From positions 124,001 to 188,000 of the forward strand of contig NZ_WNXZ01000007.1 in the NCBI RefSeq assembly GCF_009733845.1: a stretch of 64,000 nt of DNA, given 5' to 3'. A program made the position numbers and the translations under genes. How positions within the stretch are numbered: position 1 is the stretch's first letter; every line of letters begins with the position of its first letter. Below, in pieces: positions 16,837 through 25,249 of this stretch. The notes under the pieces were generated by a model. That model saw nothing but the letters and a program-made list of their open reading frames with translations, ran no database searches and had not been told where the DNA came from. The stretch is from Pseudactinotalea terrae (GTDB taxonomy: Bacteria; Actinomycetota; Actinomycetes; Actinomycetales; Beutenbergiaceae).

Positions 16837-17687
16837 TCCCAGCCCGGTCCACTCGCGGCGTCTGGATCCGTCGCGCGGTGCTGCTCCTGCTGGCGGTGCT
16901 GGCTGCCGCGGTGCTGCTGCTCGCGCTGACCTCCACCGGCGCGCACGCCGACACCACGGAGGGTCCCACCGACCCTGTCGTGCCCACCGACCCGGCGGCC
17001 CCGAGCGACCCTGCCGCCCCCGGCGTCTCGGTCTCGATCAACGGGCCCAACGACGCCCCCAACAACGCGATCGTCACGCTGCTGGCGGTCACAGCCCTGG
17101 CCGTCGCGCCGTCGCTGCTGCTGATGGTGACGTCCTTCACGAAGATCTTCGTCGTGCTGGCCCTGACCCGCAACGCGCTCGGCCTGACCACCGTGCCGCC
17201 GAACCAGGTGCTGGCCGGACTGGCGCTGTTCCTGTCGATCTTCATCATGGGGCCGGTGCTGGGCACCATCAACGACGTCGCGCTGCAACCGTTCCTCGCC
17301 GGCGAGGTCCCGCTCAGCGCGGCTGTCGAGCTCGGCTCGGGTCCGCTGCGCGAGTTCTTGCTCGCGCACACGCGCGAGGAGGACATCGCCCTGATGACCC
17401 GGGCGGCCGGTCTGGAGAACCCCGCCGAGGCTGCCCTGACACCGATGTCGACCCTGGTGCCGGCCTTCATGATCTCCGAGCTGCGGGCGGCGTTCGTGAT
17501 CGGGTTCGTCATCTTCATCCCGTTCCTGATCATCGACCTCGTCACCTCCGCGGCGCTGATGAGCATGGGCATGATGATGCTGCCGCCGGTGATGGTGAGC
17601 CTGCCGTTCAAGATCCTGCTGTTCGTCCTGGTCGACGGCTGGGGGCTGATCATCACCGCCCTCGTGACCTCCTACCAGGGGACCTGA
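16833..17687 (+). CDS. fliP: Flagellar export gate protein FliP
   Basis: Core of the type III export gate (284 aa). A cleavable signal peptide (residues about 1-44, ending in THAHA-like GAHAD) is followed by a Pro/Asp-rich stretch to about residue 70, longer than in Proteobacteria. The canonical core then follows: LLMVTSFTKIFVVLALTRNA, GPVLGTINDVALQPFL, MSTLVPAFMISELRAAFVIG and LPPVMVSLPFKILLFVLVDG. It overlaps fliO by four bases; fliQ follows after three bases. Confidence 0.97.
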   Translation: MIPARSTRGVWIRRAVLLLLAVLAAAVLLLALTSTGAHADTTEGPTDPVVPTDPAAPSDPAAPGVSVSINGPNDAPNNAIVTLLAVTALAVAPSLLLMVTSFTKIFVVLALTRNALGLTTVPPNQVLAGLALFLSIFIMGPVLGTINDVALQPFLAGEVPLSAAVELGSGPLREFLLAHTREEDIALMTRAAGLENPAEAALTPMSTLVPAFMISELRAAFVIGFVIFIPFLIIDLVTSAALMSMGMMMLPPVMVSLPFKILLFVLVDGWGLIITALVTSYQGT

Positions 17688-17690
17688 CCG

Positions 17691-17966
17691 GTGGACACCA
17701 CCGCCGTCCTCGACCTCGCCGTCTCCGGGCTGGTCCTCGCCGCGAAGCTGTGCCTGCCGATCCTGGTGACCGCGCTGGTGGTCGGTTTCGGGATCTCGCT
17801 GTTCCAGTCGATGACGCAGATCCAGGAGATCACGTTGTCGTTCGTGCCGAAGGCCGCCGCGGTGGCGGTGGCACTGCTGATCAGCGGGCACTGGATGGTG
17901 TCCGAGCTCATCACGTTCACGCACATGCTGTTCGCACGGCTCCCGGATCTCTTGAGCGGCGGCTGA
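17691..17966 (+). CDS. fliQ: Flagellar export gate protein FliQ
   Basis: Two-helix membrane subunit of the export gate (91 aa). The FliQ signature is complete: CLPILVTALVVGFGISLFQS then MTQIQEITLSFVPKAAAVAV, with a second helix around ALLISGHWMV. GTG start. It sits between fliP and fliR, whose products it stacks with. Confidence 0.96.
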   Translation: MDTTAVLDLAVSGLVLAAKLCLPILVTALVVGFGISLFQSMTQIQEITLSFVPKAAAVAVALLISGHWMVSELITFTHMLFARLPDLLSGG

Positions 17967-17972
17967 TGCCGC

Positions 17973-18734
17973 GTGGAGGTCTCGCTCGACCAGTCCTGGG
18001 TGGAGGCGGTGCTGCTGGCGTCGGTGCGGGTGGCGGCGTTCCTCTTCATCGCGCCGCCGTTCGCGCACACCGCCGTCCCCGCCCGGGTCAAGGCGATGCT
18101 CTCGGTCGGGCTGGGACTGGCCGTGGCACCCGTCGTCACCGCCGGCTACGCCACCTCCACCGATCTCGGCGGGTTCGTCCTCACACTCCTGGACCAGCTG
18201 TTCATCGGGGCCGCGCTGGGAGCGCTGGTGGCCGTGGTCTTCGCCGCCGTCCAGTCCGCGGGTGGGTTGATCGACCTGTTCGGCGGGTTCGCCATGGCGC
18301 AGGCGTTCGACCCGGGCATGCAGGTCTCCGGGGCCCAGTTCTCGCGTCTGTACCAGCTCACGGCCCTGGTGCTGCTGTTCGCCTCCGACGGCTACCAGCT
18401 GATCATCGCGGGCCTGACCCGGACGTTCGCCGTGCTGCCGCTGGGTGAGAGCCTGCCGGTCGTCGATCCCGCTGCGGCGCTGGTGGCCGGGGTGACCAGC
18501 ATGTTCCTGGCGGCGCTGCAGATCGCCGGTCCGCTGCTCGTGGTGCTGTTTCTCGCCGATGTCGGGCTCGGTCTGCTCAATCGGGTCGCGCCCGCGCTGA
18601 ACGCGTTCTCGCTGGGGTTCCCCCTGAAGATCCTGCTGACCGTCACGTTCGCCGCGACCGCGTTCCTGGCGCTGCCGCGGATCGTGGCGTCGCTGACCGA
18701 TCAGGCCGCCACGATCCTGCTGGGGGTGGGCTGA
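17973..18734 (+). CDS. fliR: Flagellar export gate protein FliR
   Basis: Export-gate membrane protein (253 aa) with about six hydrophobic segments. Family features include RVAAFLFIAPPFAHTAVPAR near the start, then VQSAGGLIDLFGGFAMAQAF and LLNRVAPALNAFSLGFPLKI. GTG start at 17973, six bases after fliQ. The stop overlaps the flhB ATG by one base. Confidence 0.96.
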   Translation: MEVSLDQSWVEAVLLASVRVAAFLFIAPPFAHTAVPARVKAMLSVGLGLAVAPVVTAGYATSTDLGGFVLTLLDQLFIGAALGALVAVVFAAVQSAGGLIDLFGGFAMAQAFDPGMQVSGAQFSRLYQLTALVLLFASDGYQLIIAGLTRTFAVLPLGESLPVVDPAAALVAGVTSMFLAALQIAGPLLVVLFLADVGLGLLNRVAPALNAFSLGFPLKILLTVTFAATAFLALPRIVASLTDQAATILLGVG

Positions 18735-19855
18735 TGGGCGACAGCAGCAGCGAGGAGCGGTCCGAGCAGGCCACCGAAAGGCGGATGAAGAAGGTCCGCG
18801 AGGATGGCCAGCTCTCCCGATCGCAGGATCTCTCGGCCTGGTTGGGGATCGGAGCCGGGGCGCTCGCGCTGCCGCTCACGCTGCGCAACGGTTCCCAGGC
18901 CGCCCAGGACCAGCTCGTGACCGTGGAGCGCGTCATCAGCAGTCCTGAGCCGGGACTTGCGCTGGGCGCGCTCGAGAACGGGCTGACGTCGCTGATGGGC
19001 ACCCTCGCACCGGTGCTGGTCGCGACCTGCGTGGCCGCGGTCGCGGGCACGGTGCTGCAGGGTCGGGTGCACCTGAAGAAGTTCAAGGTGTCCGCGGAGA
19101 GCCTCAACCTCGTGTCGGGGATGAAGCGGACCTTCGGGCCGCAGGCCCTGTGGAACGGCGCCAAGGCCGCCCTGAAGACGGCGGTCGTCGCGGCGGTGCT
19201 GGTGGCGGCGGTGCAGGCGCTGACCCCGATCCTGCTCTCCTCGGGGGGTTTGTCGGTCGCGGCGATGCTGTCCGCTGCCGGGGGTGGGGTCGCGTCCCTG
19301 CTGCAGTGGGCCGTGGTGGCCGGCCTCGGCCTCGCAGCGGTCGACGTGTTCGTCGTCGGCCGCCGCAACCGCAAGAAGACGCGCATGACGAAGAAGGAGG
19401 TGAAGGACGAGAACAAGACCAGCGAGGGCGATCCGCTGGTGAAGTCCCACCGCCGCGCTCGGCAGCTGGCGATGTCCCGCAACCGCATGATCGCTGCCAT
19501 CAAGGACGCCGACGTCGTCCTCGTCAACCCCACGCATGTGGCGGTCGCCCTCAGGTACGAGCCAGGGCGATCCGCCCCCCGGGTGGTCGCGAAGGGTGCG
19601 GGGGCGATCGCCACCCGGATCCGTGAGCAAGCAGGAGACGACGGCGTCCCTCTGGTCGCTGACATCCCCCTCGCCCGGGCGCTGCACGCCGCGTGCGAGA
19701 TCGGACAAGAGATCCCCGTCGAGCTGTACGACGCCGTCGCGAAGGTCCTCGCGTTCGTGATGGCGCTCGAGCGCCGCGGCGCCCGCACACCCGGCCGGAC
19801 GTACACCGTGCCGACCGGTCCGACGGCGCCCCACCACCATCCCCGGACCGCCTAG
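18734..19855 (+). CDS. flhB: Flagellar export switch protein FlhB
   Basis: Membrane protein that switches export from hook to filament substrates (373 aa). It begins with the family start (ERSEQATERRMKKVREDGQL). Membrane segments lie between about residues 30 and 215, followed by a cytoplasmic domain with the self-cleavage site NPTH at residues 265-268. The C-terminal tail (RTYTVPTGPTAPHHHPRT) is His/Pro-rich. Its TAG stop is part of the AGGAGG ribosome site of flhA. Confidence 0.97.
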   Translation: MGDSSSEERSEQATERRMKKVREDGQLSRSQDLSAWLGIGAGALALPLTLRNGSQAAQDQLVTVERVISSPEPGLALGALENGLTSLMGTLAPVLVATCVAAVAGTVLQGRVHLKKFKVSAESLNLVSGMKRTFGPQALWNGAKAALKTAVVAAVLVAAVQALTPILLSSGGLSVAAMLSAAGGGVASLLQWAVVAGLGLAAVDVFVVGRRNRKKTRMTKKEVKDENKTSEGDPLVKSHRRARQLAMSRNRMIAAIKDADVVLVNPTHVAVALRYEPGRSAPRVVAKGAGAIATRIREQAGDDGVPLVADIPLARALHAACEIGQEIPVELYDAVAKVLAFVMALERRGARTPGRTYTVPTGPTAPHHHPRTA

Positions 19856-19864
19856 GAGGCCGAT

Positions 19865-21913
19865 GTGAACCGGAACTTCTCCCAGCTGCTCGTACCCATC
19901 GGCGTGGTGGCGATCATCATGCTGCTGGTCGTGCCCGTGCCGGCCGCCCTGCTGGACACGCTCTTCGTCGTCAACATCATCGGCGCGCTCGTGATCCTGC
20001 TGACCGCGATGTTCGCCAAGAAGCCCCTCGACTTCTCGGTGTTCCCCTCGCTGCTGCTGGTCGCGACGCTGCTGCGCCTCGGCCTGAACGTCGCCTCGAC
20101 CCGGCTGGTCCTGCGTGACGGCTACGCCGGTGAGGTCATCGAGACCTTCGGTCACATCGTCGTCGGCGGGTCGATGATCATCGGTGCGGTGATCTTCCTG
20201 ATCCTCGTCGTCATCCAGTTCGTCGTCATCACCAAGGGCGCGGAGCGGGTCGCGGAGGTCGGTGCCCGGTTCACCCTCGACGCGATGCCCGGCAAGCAGA
20301 TGGCCATCGACGCCGATCTGAACGCGGGTCTGATCACCGATGAGGAGGCCCGTCGGCGCCGCGCCGACGTCGCCGCCGAGGCCGACTTCTACGGCGCGAT
20401 GGACGGCGGGTCGAAGTTCGTCAAGGGTGACGCGATCGCGGGCGTGATCATCATCCTCATCAACCTCGTCGGCGGGTTCGCGATGGGGATGCTGCAGCGC
20501 GGCATGAGCGCGGGCGACGCACTGAGCACCTACTCGCTGCTGACCATCGGCGACGGCCTCGTCTCGCAGATCCCAGCGCTGCTGATGGCGGTGGCCACCG
20601 GTCTGATCGTCACCCGCTCCAACGCGGAGACGGACATGGGGAGCGCGGCCGGCGAACAGCTCGCCCAGTCCCGGGTCGCGCTCATGATCGCGGGCGGGAC
20701 GGCGATCGCGATGGCGATCATCCCCGGCATGCCGAAGATCCCGTTCGTCCTCATCGGCGGGCTGCTGCTGCTGGCCTCGCAGCGCATCAAGGCGGGCGAG
20801 GCAGCCGCGGCGAAGGAGTCCGCGCGGGTCGCCGCGGCCGAGTCGCTGCCCATGGACGGCGACTCCCCGGAGGCGCTGATCGAGCAGATGCGGGTGCATG
20901 CCCTCGAGATCACGCTCGCCCCCGACGTCGTCGACCTGGTCGGTGACAGCGATGATCTGCTCGGTCGGGTCAAGGCGCTGCGCCGCAAGCTCGCGATGGA
21001 GCTGGGCATCGTGATCCCCCCGGTGCGCACCCGGGACAACATCGAGCTTCCCGCAGGGACCTACACGGTGCGGATCGCAGGCGTGGAGGCGGGCCGGGGC
21101 ACCGCGCCGGCGGGCAAGGTGCTGGCATTGGGGGAGGACCTCGACGCCCTCCCCGGTGCAACGGTCGTCGAGCCCGTGTTCGGACTGGCCGGCAAGTGGA
21201 TCCCGAGCGAGATGCGGCATGCCGCCGAGATGGCGGGCGCCACCGTGATCGATCGGGTGTCCGTCCTCGTCACCCACTTCTCCGCGATCGTGACGGACCA
21301 GGCCGACAGGTTGCTCACCCGCGAGGACGTGCGGGTACTGGTCGACGCCGTCAGGGCGGCCTCGCCTGCTGCCGTCGACGAGCTCATCCCCAACGTGCTG
21401 ACGCTGGCGCAGGTGCAGCAGGTCCTGCAGGGGCTGCTCGCCGAGCGCGTCCCGATCAACGACCTCACCCGGATCCTTGAGTCCTTGAGCGTCCGGGCGA
21501 AGACCTCCACCGACATCGAAGGGCTCGTGGAGTCGGCCAGGCGAGGCATCGCACCCGCCGTGGTCGCCTCGCACGCCGACCAGGGCACGCTGCGGGTCGT
21601 CACGATCGACCCCGCTCTCGAGCAGGCGTTGCTGGAGGGCCTGCGGACCGCCGAGGGCACCTCCCAGCTGCTGCTGCCCCCGGCGCAGATCGACTCGGTG
21701 CTCACCGCGGTCACCGCACAGGTGACCGCGCTGCAGAACGAGGGCACCAGCGCCGTCCTGGTCTGCGCCCCGGCGCTGCGACCCGCGGTGACCAGGCTCA
21801 TCGGCGCGCAGTCGGGTCGGATCGCCGTGCTCTCGTACGCGGAGGTGACCGCGGCCGACGTCGCCATCGAGACGGTGGGGGTGATCCGCGATGCCAAGGC
21901 GCTATCGGCTTGA
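19865..21913 (+). CDS. flhA: Flagellar export gate protein FlhA
   Basis: Largest export-gate protein (682 aa), a proton-driven exporter with a cytoplasmic ring that docks chaperone-cargo complexes. There are seven to eight N-terminal membrane helices up to about residue 310. The FHIPEP-family signature is present (LRLGLNVASTRLVLRDGYAG and MPGKQMAIDADLNAGLITDE). The soluble domain follows from about residue 340. GTG start with AGGAGG upstream. It overlaps the FlhF-like gene by 23 bases. Confidence 0.98.
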   Translation: MNRNFSQLLVPIGVVAIIMLLVVPVPAALLDTLFVVNIIGALVILLTAMFAKKPLDFSVFPSLLLVATLLRLGLNVASTRLVLRDGYAGEVIETFGHIVVGGSMIIGAVIFLILVVIQFVVITKGAERVAEVGARFTLDAMPGKQMAIDADLNAGLITDEEARRRRADVAAEADFYGAMDGGSKFVKGDAIAGVIIILINLVGGFAMGMLQRGMSAGDALSTYSLLTIGDGLVSQIPALLMAVATGLIVTRSNAETDMGSAAGEQLAQSRVALMIAGGTAIAMAIIPGMPKIPFVLIGGLLLLASQRIKAGEAAAAKESARVAAAESLPMDGDSPEALIEQMRVHALEITLAPDVVDLVGDSDDLLGRVKALRRKLAMELGIVIPPVRTRDNIELPAGTYTVRIAGVEAGRGTAPAGKVLALGEDLDALPGATVVEPVFGLAGKWIPSEMRHAAEMAGATVIDRVSVLVTHFSAIVTDQADRLLTREDVRVLVDAVRAASPAAVDELIPNVLTLAQVQQVLQGLLAERVPINDLTRILESLSVRAKTSTDIEGLVESARRGIAPAVVASHADQGTLRVVTIDPALEQALLEGLRTAEGTSQLLLPPAQIDSVLTAVTAQVTALQNEGTSAVLVCAPALRPAVTRLIGAQSGRIAVLSYAEVTAADVAIETVGVIRDAKALSA

Positions 21914-22772
21914 GGGTGAGGACCTGGAGTCGTTGAAGGTGCTCGCCCGCGCGCGGTACCCCGAGGGGCGGATCGTGTCGGGGGATCGGGTGCGCACCGG
22001 TGGCATCGCCGGGTTCCTGGCCAGGGAGCACTACGAGCTGGTCGTCGAGGTGTCCGACCGCCGGGCCACCGTGCCGCAGGGGCCGCCGCCCGGCTCCGCG
22101 CCGACGGGCCTTGCCGCGCTGCTAGGGGCTGCCGAGGCGGCGGAGAACACCATGGCGGGAGCGTCTGCCCCGACCACCGTCTCCACGGAGTCACCGCGAT
22201 TCGCCGATCTGCTCGACGCGATCACGGCAGGGACCGGGACCAGCGGAGACGACGCACCGGACCCGAGGGCTTCAGGCGTGCGGCCGCTCCACGGTGCCGG
22301 GGACCTGGTGATGGTCCTCGGCCCGCACGACGCGGCGCTCCGGGTCGTGCGGTCCATGGCCGACGCTGCCGGCGCCGCAGGTGCCGCGGTGCTCCTGGCG
22401 GGCACTCTCGACGACGGTGCGGCGCGGCCCCTGATGGAGGAGCGCAACCGCATCACCCAGGCACGCGCGCGAGGTGTCGAGCGGGGGCAGGTCACACTGG
22501 TCGCCTATGGGCTGGGCGTGTACGGGGACACGACGGCGGAGCACGCCGCCCGGGTGCAGGTGCTGGCTCCCGACCAGGTGTGGCTGGTGGTGGATGCGCG
22601 GATGAAGCCGCTGGATGTGGCGCGGTCGGTGCAGGAGATGCGGCGTCACGTGATGATCGATGCCATCGCGGTGGAGGCCGCGGCGATGACCAGCACACCG
22701 AGCACGGTGCACGACCTCGGGCTGCCCGTGGGCTGGATCGACGGCGAGGCAGCCAAGCACCAGCCCGCCTAG
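21891..22772 (+). CDS. FlhF-like protein with a lost GTP-binding site
   Basis: The 293-residue protein follows flhA, where flhF normally lies. Residues 1-55 resemble the FlhF N-terminal domain ([20 protein letters not shown], then an ELVVEV strand). After a low-complexity linker, residues 138-290 look like the FlhF G domain. The P-loop expected at residues 144-151 (GPTGVGKT) reads GPHDAALR, without Lys or Thr, and I see no DTAG motif. It therefore probably cannot bind or hydrolyse GTP. It may still act in flagellar placement, or it may be decaying. The start overlaps the flhA end. Confidence 0.75.
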   Translation: MPRRYRLEGEDLESLKVLARARYPEGRIVSGDRVRTGGIAGFLAREHYELVVEVSDRRATVPQGPPPGSAPTGLAALLGAAEAAENTMAGASAPTTVSTESPRFADLLDAITAGTGTSGDDAPDPRASGVRPLHGAGDLVMVLGPHDAALRVVRSMADAAGAAGAAVLLAGTLDDGAARPLMEERNRITQARARGVERGQVTLVAYGLGVYGDTTAEHAARVQVLAPDQVWLVVDARMKPLDVARSVQEMRRHVMIDAIAVEAAAMTSTPSTVHDLGLPVGWIDGEAAKHQPA

Positions 22773-22794
22773 AAGCCTCTGCGTCTATACGCTG

Positions 22795-22807
22795 TAGGGT
22801 CGTTGTT
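22795..22807 (+). promoter_or_regulatory. -10 element placing csrA on a leaderless transcript
   Basis: TAGGGT at 22795-22800 matches the actinobacterial TANNNT -10 pattern, and exactly seven bases separate it from the csrA GTG. That is the layout of leaderless genes in Actinobacteria. No ribosome-binding sequence precedes the GTG, and no clear -35 is visible. Confidence 0.5.
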
Positions 22808-23098
22808 GTGCTGGTACTGACACGCAAGGTGGGAGAGCGGATCGTCATCGGTGACGACATCACCCTCACGGTGCTCGAGGTCCGACCCGGCGGCGACATC
22901 CGCATCGGTGTCGACGCACCCTCTTCCGTGCGTGTCCATCGAGCCGAGGTCCTCGACGCGATCTCCGCCGCGAACACGGCGGCGGCCCAGGCGGGTGACG
23001 ACACCGCTGCGATCCTCAGGGCCGCACTCGCGCCGCCGGCCCAGCAGCGAGAACAGGGTGGCGCGAGCGAGCCTCCTGCGACCGGGCCGAATCCCTAG
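22808..23098 (+). CDS. csrA: Translational regulator CsrA
   Basis: RNA-binding dimer that blocks ribosome access on target mRNAs such as flagellin (96 aa). Residues 1-48 are a textbook CsrA start ([20 protein letters not shown], then [28 protein letters not shown]). The C-terminal 45 residues are a longer, Ala/Gln-rich tail. It closes the flagellar cluster, and its fliW partner is not in the window. The gene converges with the RHH gene, sharing the CTAG at their stops. Confidence 0.95.
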   Translation: MLVLTRKVGERIVIGDDITLTVLEVRPGGDIRIGVDAPSSVRVHRAEVLDAISAANTAAAQAGDDTAAILRAALAPPAQQREQGGASEPPATGPNP

Positions 23099-23445
23099 CC
23101 TGATCGCCGCGGCGCCTTGTAGGTGACCGTGGCGCCGGGAGCGGAGGCGGCATAGGCCGTCAGCGCCTGCGAGACGACATCGGTGACGGTCACGCCCTCC
23201 ATGTCGGCCTTGGCACGCACGAAGGCGAGCAGGCGTGGGGGTAGCCGGCAGGCCCACGGGACGAGCAGCTCATCGGTGCCAGGGAGGTGGTCGGGGATCT
23301 GGGCGTTCTTGCGGCCCTGAGCCACCTGGGCGCGAGCGATCCGGCGAGCGACCCCGAGCGCCTCCTCCGGTGTGATCGGCTCGCCGCCGTACCGCATCGG
23401 CAGCTGCTCCGACTCGCCCGGGAGCGTCACCTTCGTGCTCGTCAT
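23095..23445 (-). CDS. Ribbon-helix-helix-like DNA-binding protein
   Basis: Small protein (116 aa). The C-terminal part reads [20 protein letters not shown] then [13 protein letters not shown], a ribbon-helix-helix pattern as in CopG/Arc-like regulators and antitoxins. The N-terminal part ([20 protein letters not shown]) is helical and not recognised. The ATG at 23445 is supported by AGAGGTG upstream. No toxin partner is adjacent. It may regulate itself through the inverted repeat at 23479-23516. It converges with csrA. Confidence 0.7.
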   Translation of the reverse strand: MTSTKVTLPGESEQLPMRYGGEPITPEEALGVARRIARAQVAQGRKNAQIPDHLPGTDELLVPWACRLPPRLLAFVRAKADMEGVTVTDVVSQALTAYAASAPGATVTYKAPRRSG

Positions 23446-23478
23446 GTCACACCTCTCGGTCTGTGGGAGCCCGTGGCC

Positions 23479-23516
23479 CAACAGGCACGCTCGTCTTGAC
23501 ATGAGTCTACCTGTTG
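23479..23516 (-). promoter_or_regulatory. Possible operator/promoter of the RHH gene
   Basis: CAACAGG (23479-23485) and CCTGTTG (23510-23516) form a 7-bp inverted repeat with 24 bases between them. On the minus strand a TAGACT -10-like word lies inside (23503-23508). It sits 34 bases before the gene start, where a dimeric RHH protein could repress its own gene. The function is inferred. Confidence 0.35.
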
Positions 23517-23810
23517 CGCGCGCCCAGGACCGGGCGGAGGACCGCCTGTGCCGGCCGGATCGTTGACAACGCTGGAAACGGGCGCGACCACGGACGCCGC
23601 CGCGGATCCTGACATCTACACGCCTGCGCTGACATGCGCTACTCTCCACGCGAAGGCCTGCCCGGCCTCATCAGCACCACGGTTCACACATCCTGCCGTG
23701 CCGCGATCGCGGTTCAGCAGGTGGGCGTCGTCGTCATCGGGGGGTGACAAGACGGCGCCTGCTGCCGCATCAACGACGACCTCCCCCGCCGCCCGGGAGA
23801 GGGCGCACGA
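23517..23810. other. Non-coding gap
   Basis: Together with the preceding operator this is about 365 bases without a gene. I see no RNA gene, strong hairpin or coding frame with homology. A TTGACA lies at 23563-23568 without a convincing -10 at the right distance. GAGAGGG before 23811 is the ribosome site of the next gene. Confidence 0.4.
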
Positions 23811-24758
23811 ATGCCGACTCGACGCGAACAGCTGCTGCGTGCGTATGCGCACATCGATGACGTCACCGAGGCCACGCTGCCCGACCCGCTCGCCGGGCAG
23901 CTCCAGCAACAGGCGCTCTACGACATGGCCGCGATCGAGCTCGAGCACGTAGCGGCGCGTCTGCCGGTGACCAGCCAGATCCCTTCGTGGGCCGCTGCCG
24001 TCGCGGACGAGCTGATCAGGCTCCGGGAGAAGCGGCCCGTGCTCGTCAGCCAGGCGATGCCGTGGTTCGCGACCTGGTTCGACAGCCCGCCGCAGAGCAG
24101 GAAGCCGTTCCTGACGGCCTTCGCCGAGCAGGTGGCGGCCATCTGGCGCACACGCAAGGCGTTGCGGTCGGCGCCACTCGGACTGTTCCTCAACGACTGC
24201 GTCGCGAGTGTGCTGCGGCGCCGCAGGGCGTTCTACTCGGTGTTCGTGGACGACACCCCAGCCGTGCTCAGCGCTCAAGCGGTCGCCACGCGCCTGCGGG
24301 TCGCGGTGCCGACGCTGGAGCCACTGACGATGGACCTGTTGTGGCACTGGCGTGACCAGGTGCAGCTCGAGGCGGCGCGCGCGGGCATCACCACCGTGCG
24401 CATGTTCCGGCTCGTGCACGTCAGCGGCTCCGCCGGGCAATGGGCCGCGACGGAGGGACAACGCCGGCTCGCCGAGGGAGACGACGGCCCCTTCACCCAG
24501 GCTCAGCAGTACCTGGTGTTTCATCCCCTGTCGCGATGGACGATGTCACGCTGGGACATCGCCAAGTCCGCGATGCGCCAACCGGGTTCCGCCCTGCTGC
24601 TCGAGGCAGACCTGCCCGTGCGCTCGCTCTGGGCCGGTGCGTCGGCCCAGCCGATCTCGTTCGTGGCGTCGCCGGTGCCGCCACGTCCGGCTGACCCGAC
24701 CTTCCCGCTGGTCTCCACGCAGGAGACCTGGAGGCTGGTCGGGCTGGAAGCGCTCTGA
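23811..24758 (+). CDS. Unknown protein, possible ADP-ribosyltransferase-like fold
   Basis: Not firmly recognised (315 aa). There are no signal peptide or membrane segments; the first 150 residues look helical. The last 130 residues show an order of elements like diverged ART domains: an Arg on a strand (TTVRMFRLVHVSG), a Ser/Thr block before a helix (PLSRWTMSRWDIAKSAMRQ), and a strand pair (GSALLLEADLPVRSLW). No clear catalytic Glu motif (ExE) follows, so activity is doubtful. The ATG at 23811 has GAGAGGG upstream. It stands alone and converges with the small minus-strand gene. Confidence 0.6.
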   Translation: MPTRREQLLRAYAHIDDVTEATLPDPLAGQLQQQALYDMAAIELEHVAARLPVTSQIPSWAAAVADELIRLREKRPVLVSQAMPWFATWFDSPPQSRKPFLTAFAEQVAAIWRTRKALRSAPLGLFLNDCVASVLRRRRAFYSVFVDDTPAVLSAQAVATRLRVAVPTLEPLTMDLLWHWRDQVQLEAARAGITTVRMFRLVHVSGSAGQWAATEGQRRLAEGDDGPFTQAQQYLVFHPLSRWTMSRWDIAKSAMRQPGSALLLEADLPVRSLWAGASAQPISFVASPVPPRPADPTFPLVSTQETWRLVGLEAL

Positions 24759-24763
24759 GCCGC

Positions 24764-25015
24764 TCAGGCAGCCTCAGGCGCGTTCCACTGCAGCAGTGCC
24801 GCAGCGATGTCGCCACTCGGCTCGTCCATCTCGACAAGCTCAAGAGCGCTGAGACCGCCGGCGTGGATCGCGGCGACCATGGACTCGAGGAGCTCTCGCT
24901 CAAGGAGGTACTCCTCGACGACCGGGGTCATCACCGGCCCGCTCGGTGTGAGCGGTCGGTACGCCGGCGGGGCGACCGTGGCGATGGTGTCCTCGGCGGA
25001 GATGGTTGCGGTCAT
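24764..25015 (-). CDS. Small acidic hypothetical protein
   Basis: An 83-residue protein with no family I recognise. It opens Thr/Pro-rich (TIATVAPPAYRPLTPSGP) and continues as an acidic helix (VVEEYLLERELLESMVAAIH), ending GDIAAALLQWNAPEAA. A good GGGGAG ribosome site before the ATG at 25015 argues that it is real. It converges with the 315-residue unknown. A leader-like or regulatory small protein is possible, but nothing shows it. Confidence 0.55.
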   Translation of the reverse strand: MTATISAEDTIATVAPPAYRPLTPSGPVMTPVVEEYLLERELLESMVAAIHAGGLSALELVEMDEPSGDIAAALLQWNAPEAA

Positions 25016-25249
25016 GTGGCTCCCCTGGTGTGCTCGCGACCGCCGTCGGCTGCGGGTCGTACCGGACGTCCCGCCCGCCGAGCCCCCATGTCGGGTGGGT
25101 GCTGGTGGTCGATGGTGGAACTCTGGCCTGCGGCCGGAGGGCCTCACAACCTCGCACAGTCCGTTCCGTGACCTTTCTGTTATCAAGGCGTCGACGACGG
25201 CGTGCCGGCGCCGGCGCCTCGCGCGATCGCTGGCAGTGGGACGCGCTGG

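Noticed and set aside
16272-18068. A long minus-strand open frame across fliO-fliR
   Set aside because: Shadow of the export-gate genes; the repetitive Arg/His/Glu/Asp composition is a codon artefact.
18701-21574. A 957-codon open frame on the minus strand
   Set aside because: It is antisense to flhB and flhA, both with clear homology. Long spurious antisense frames are expected at this GC content, and its translation is low-complexity Arg/Asp/His/Gly.
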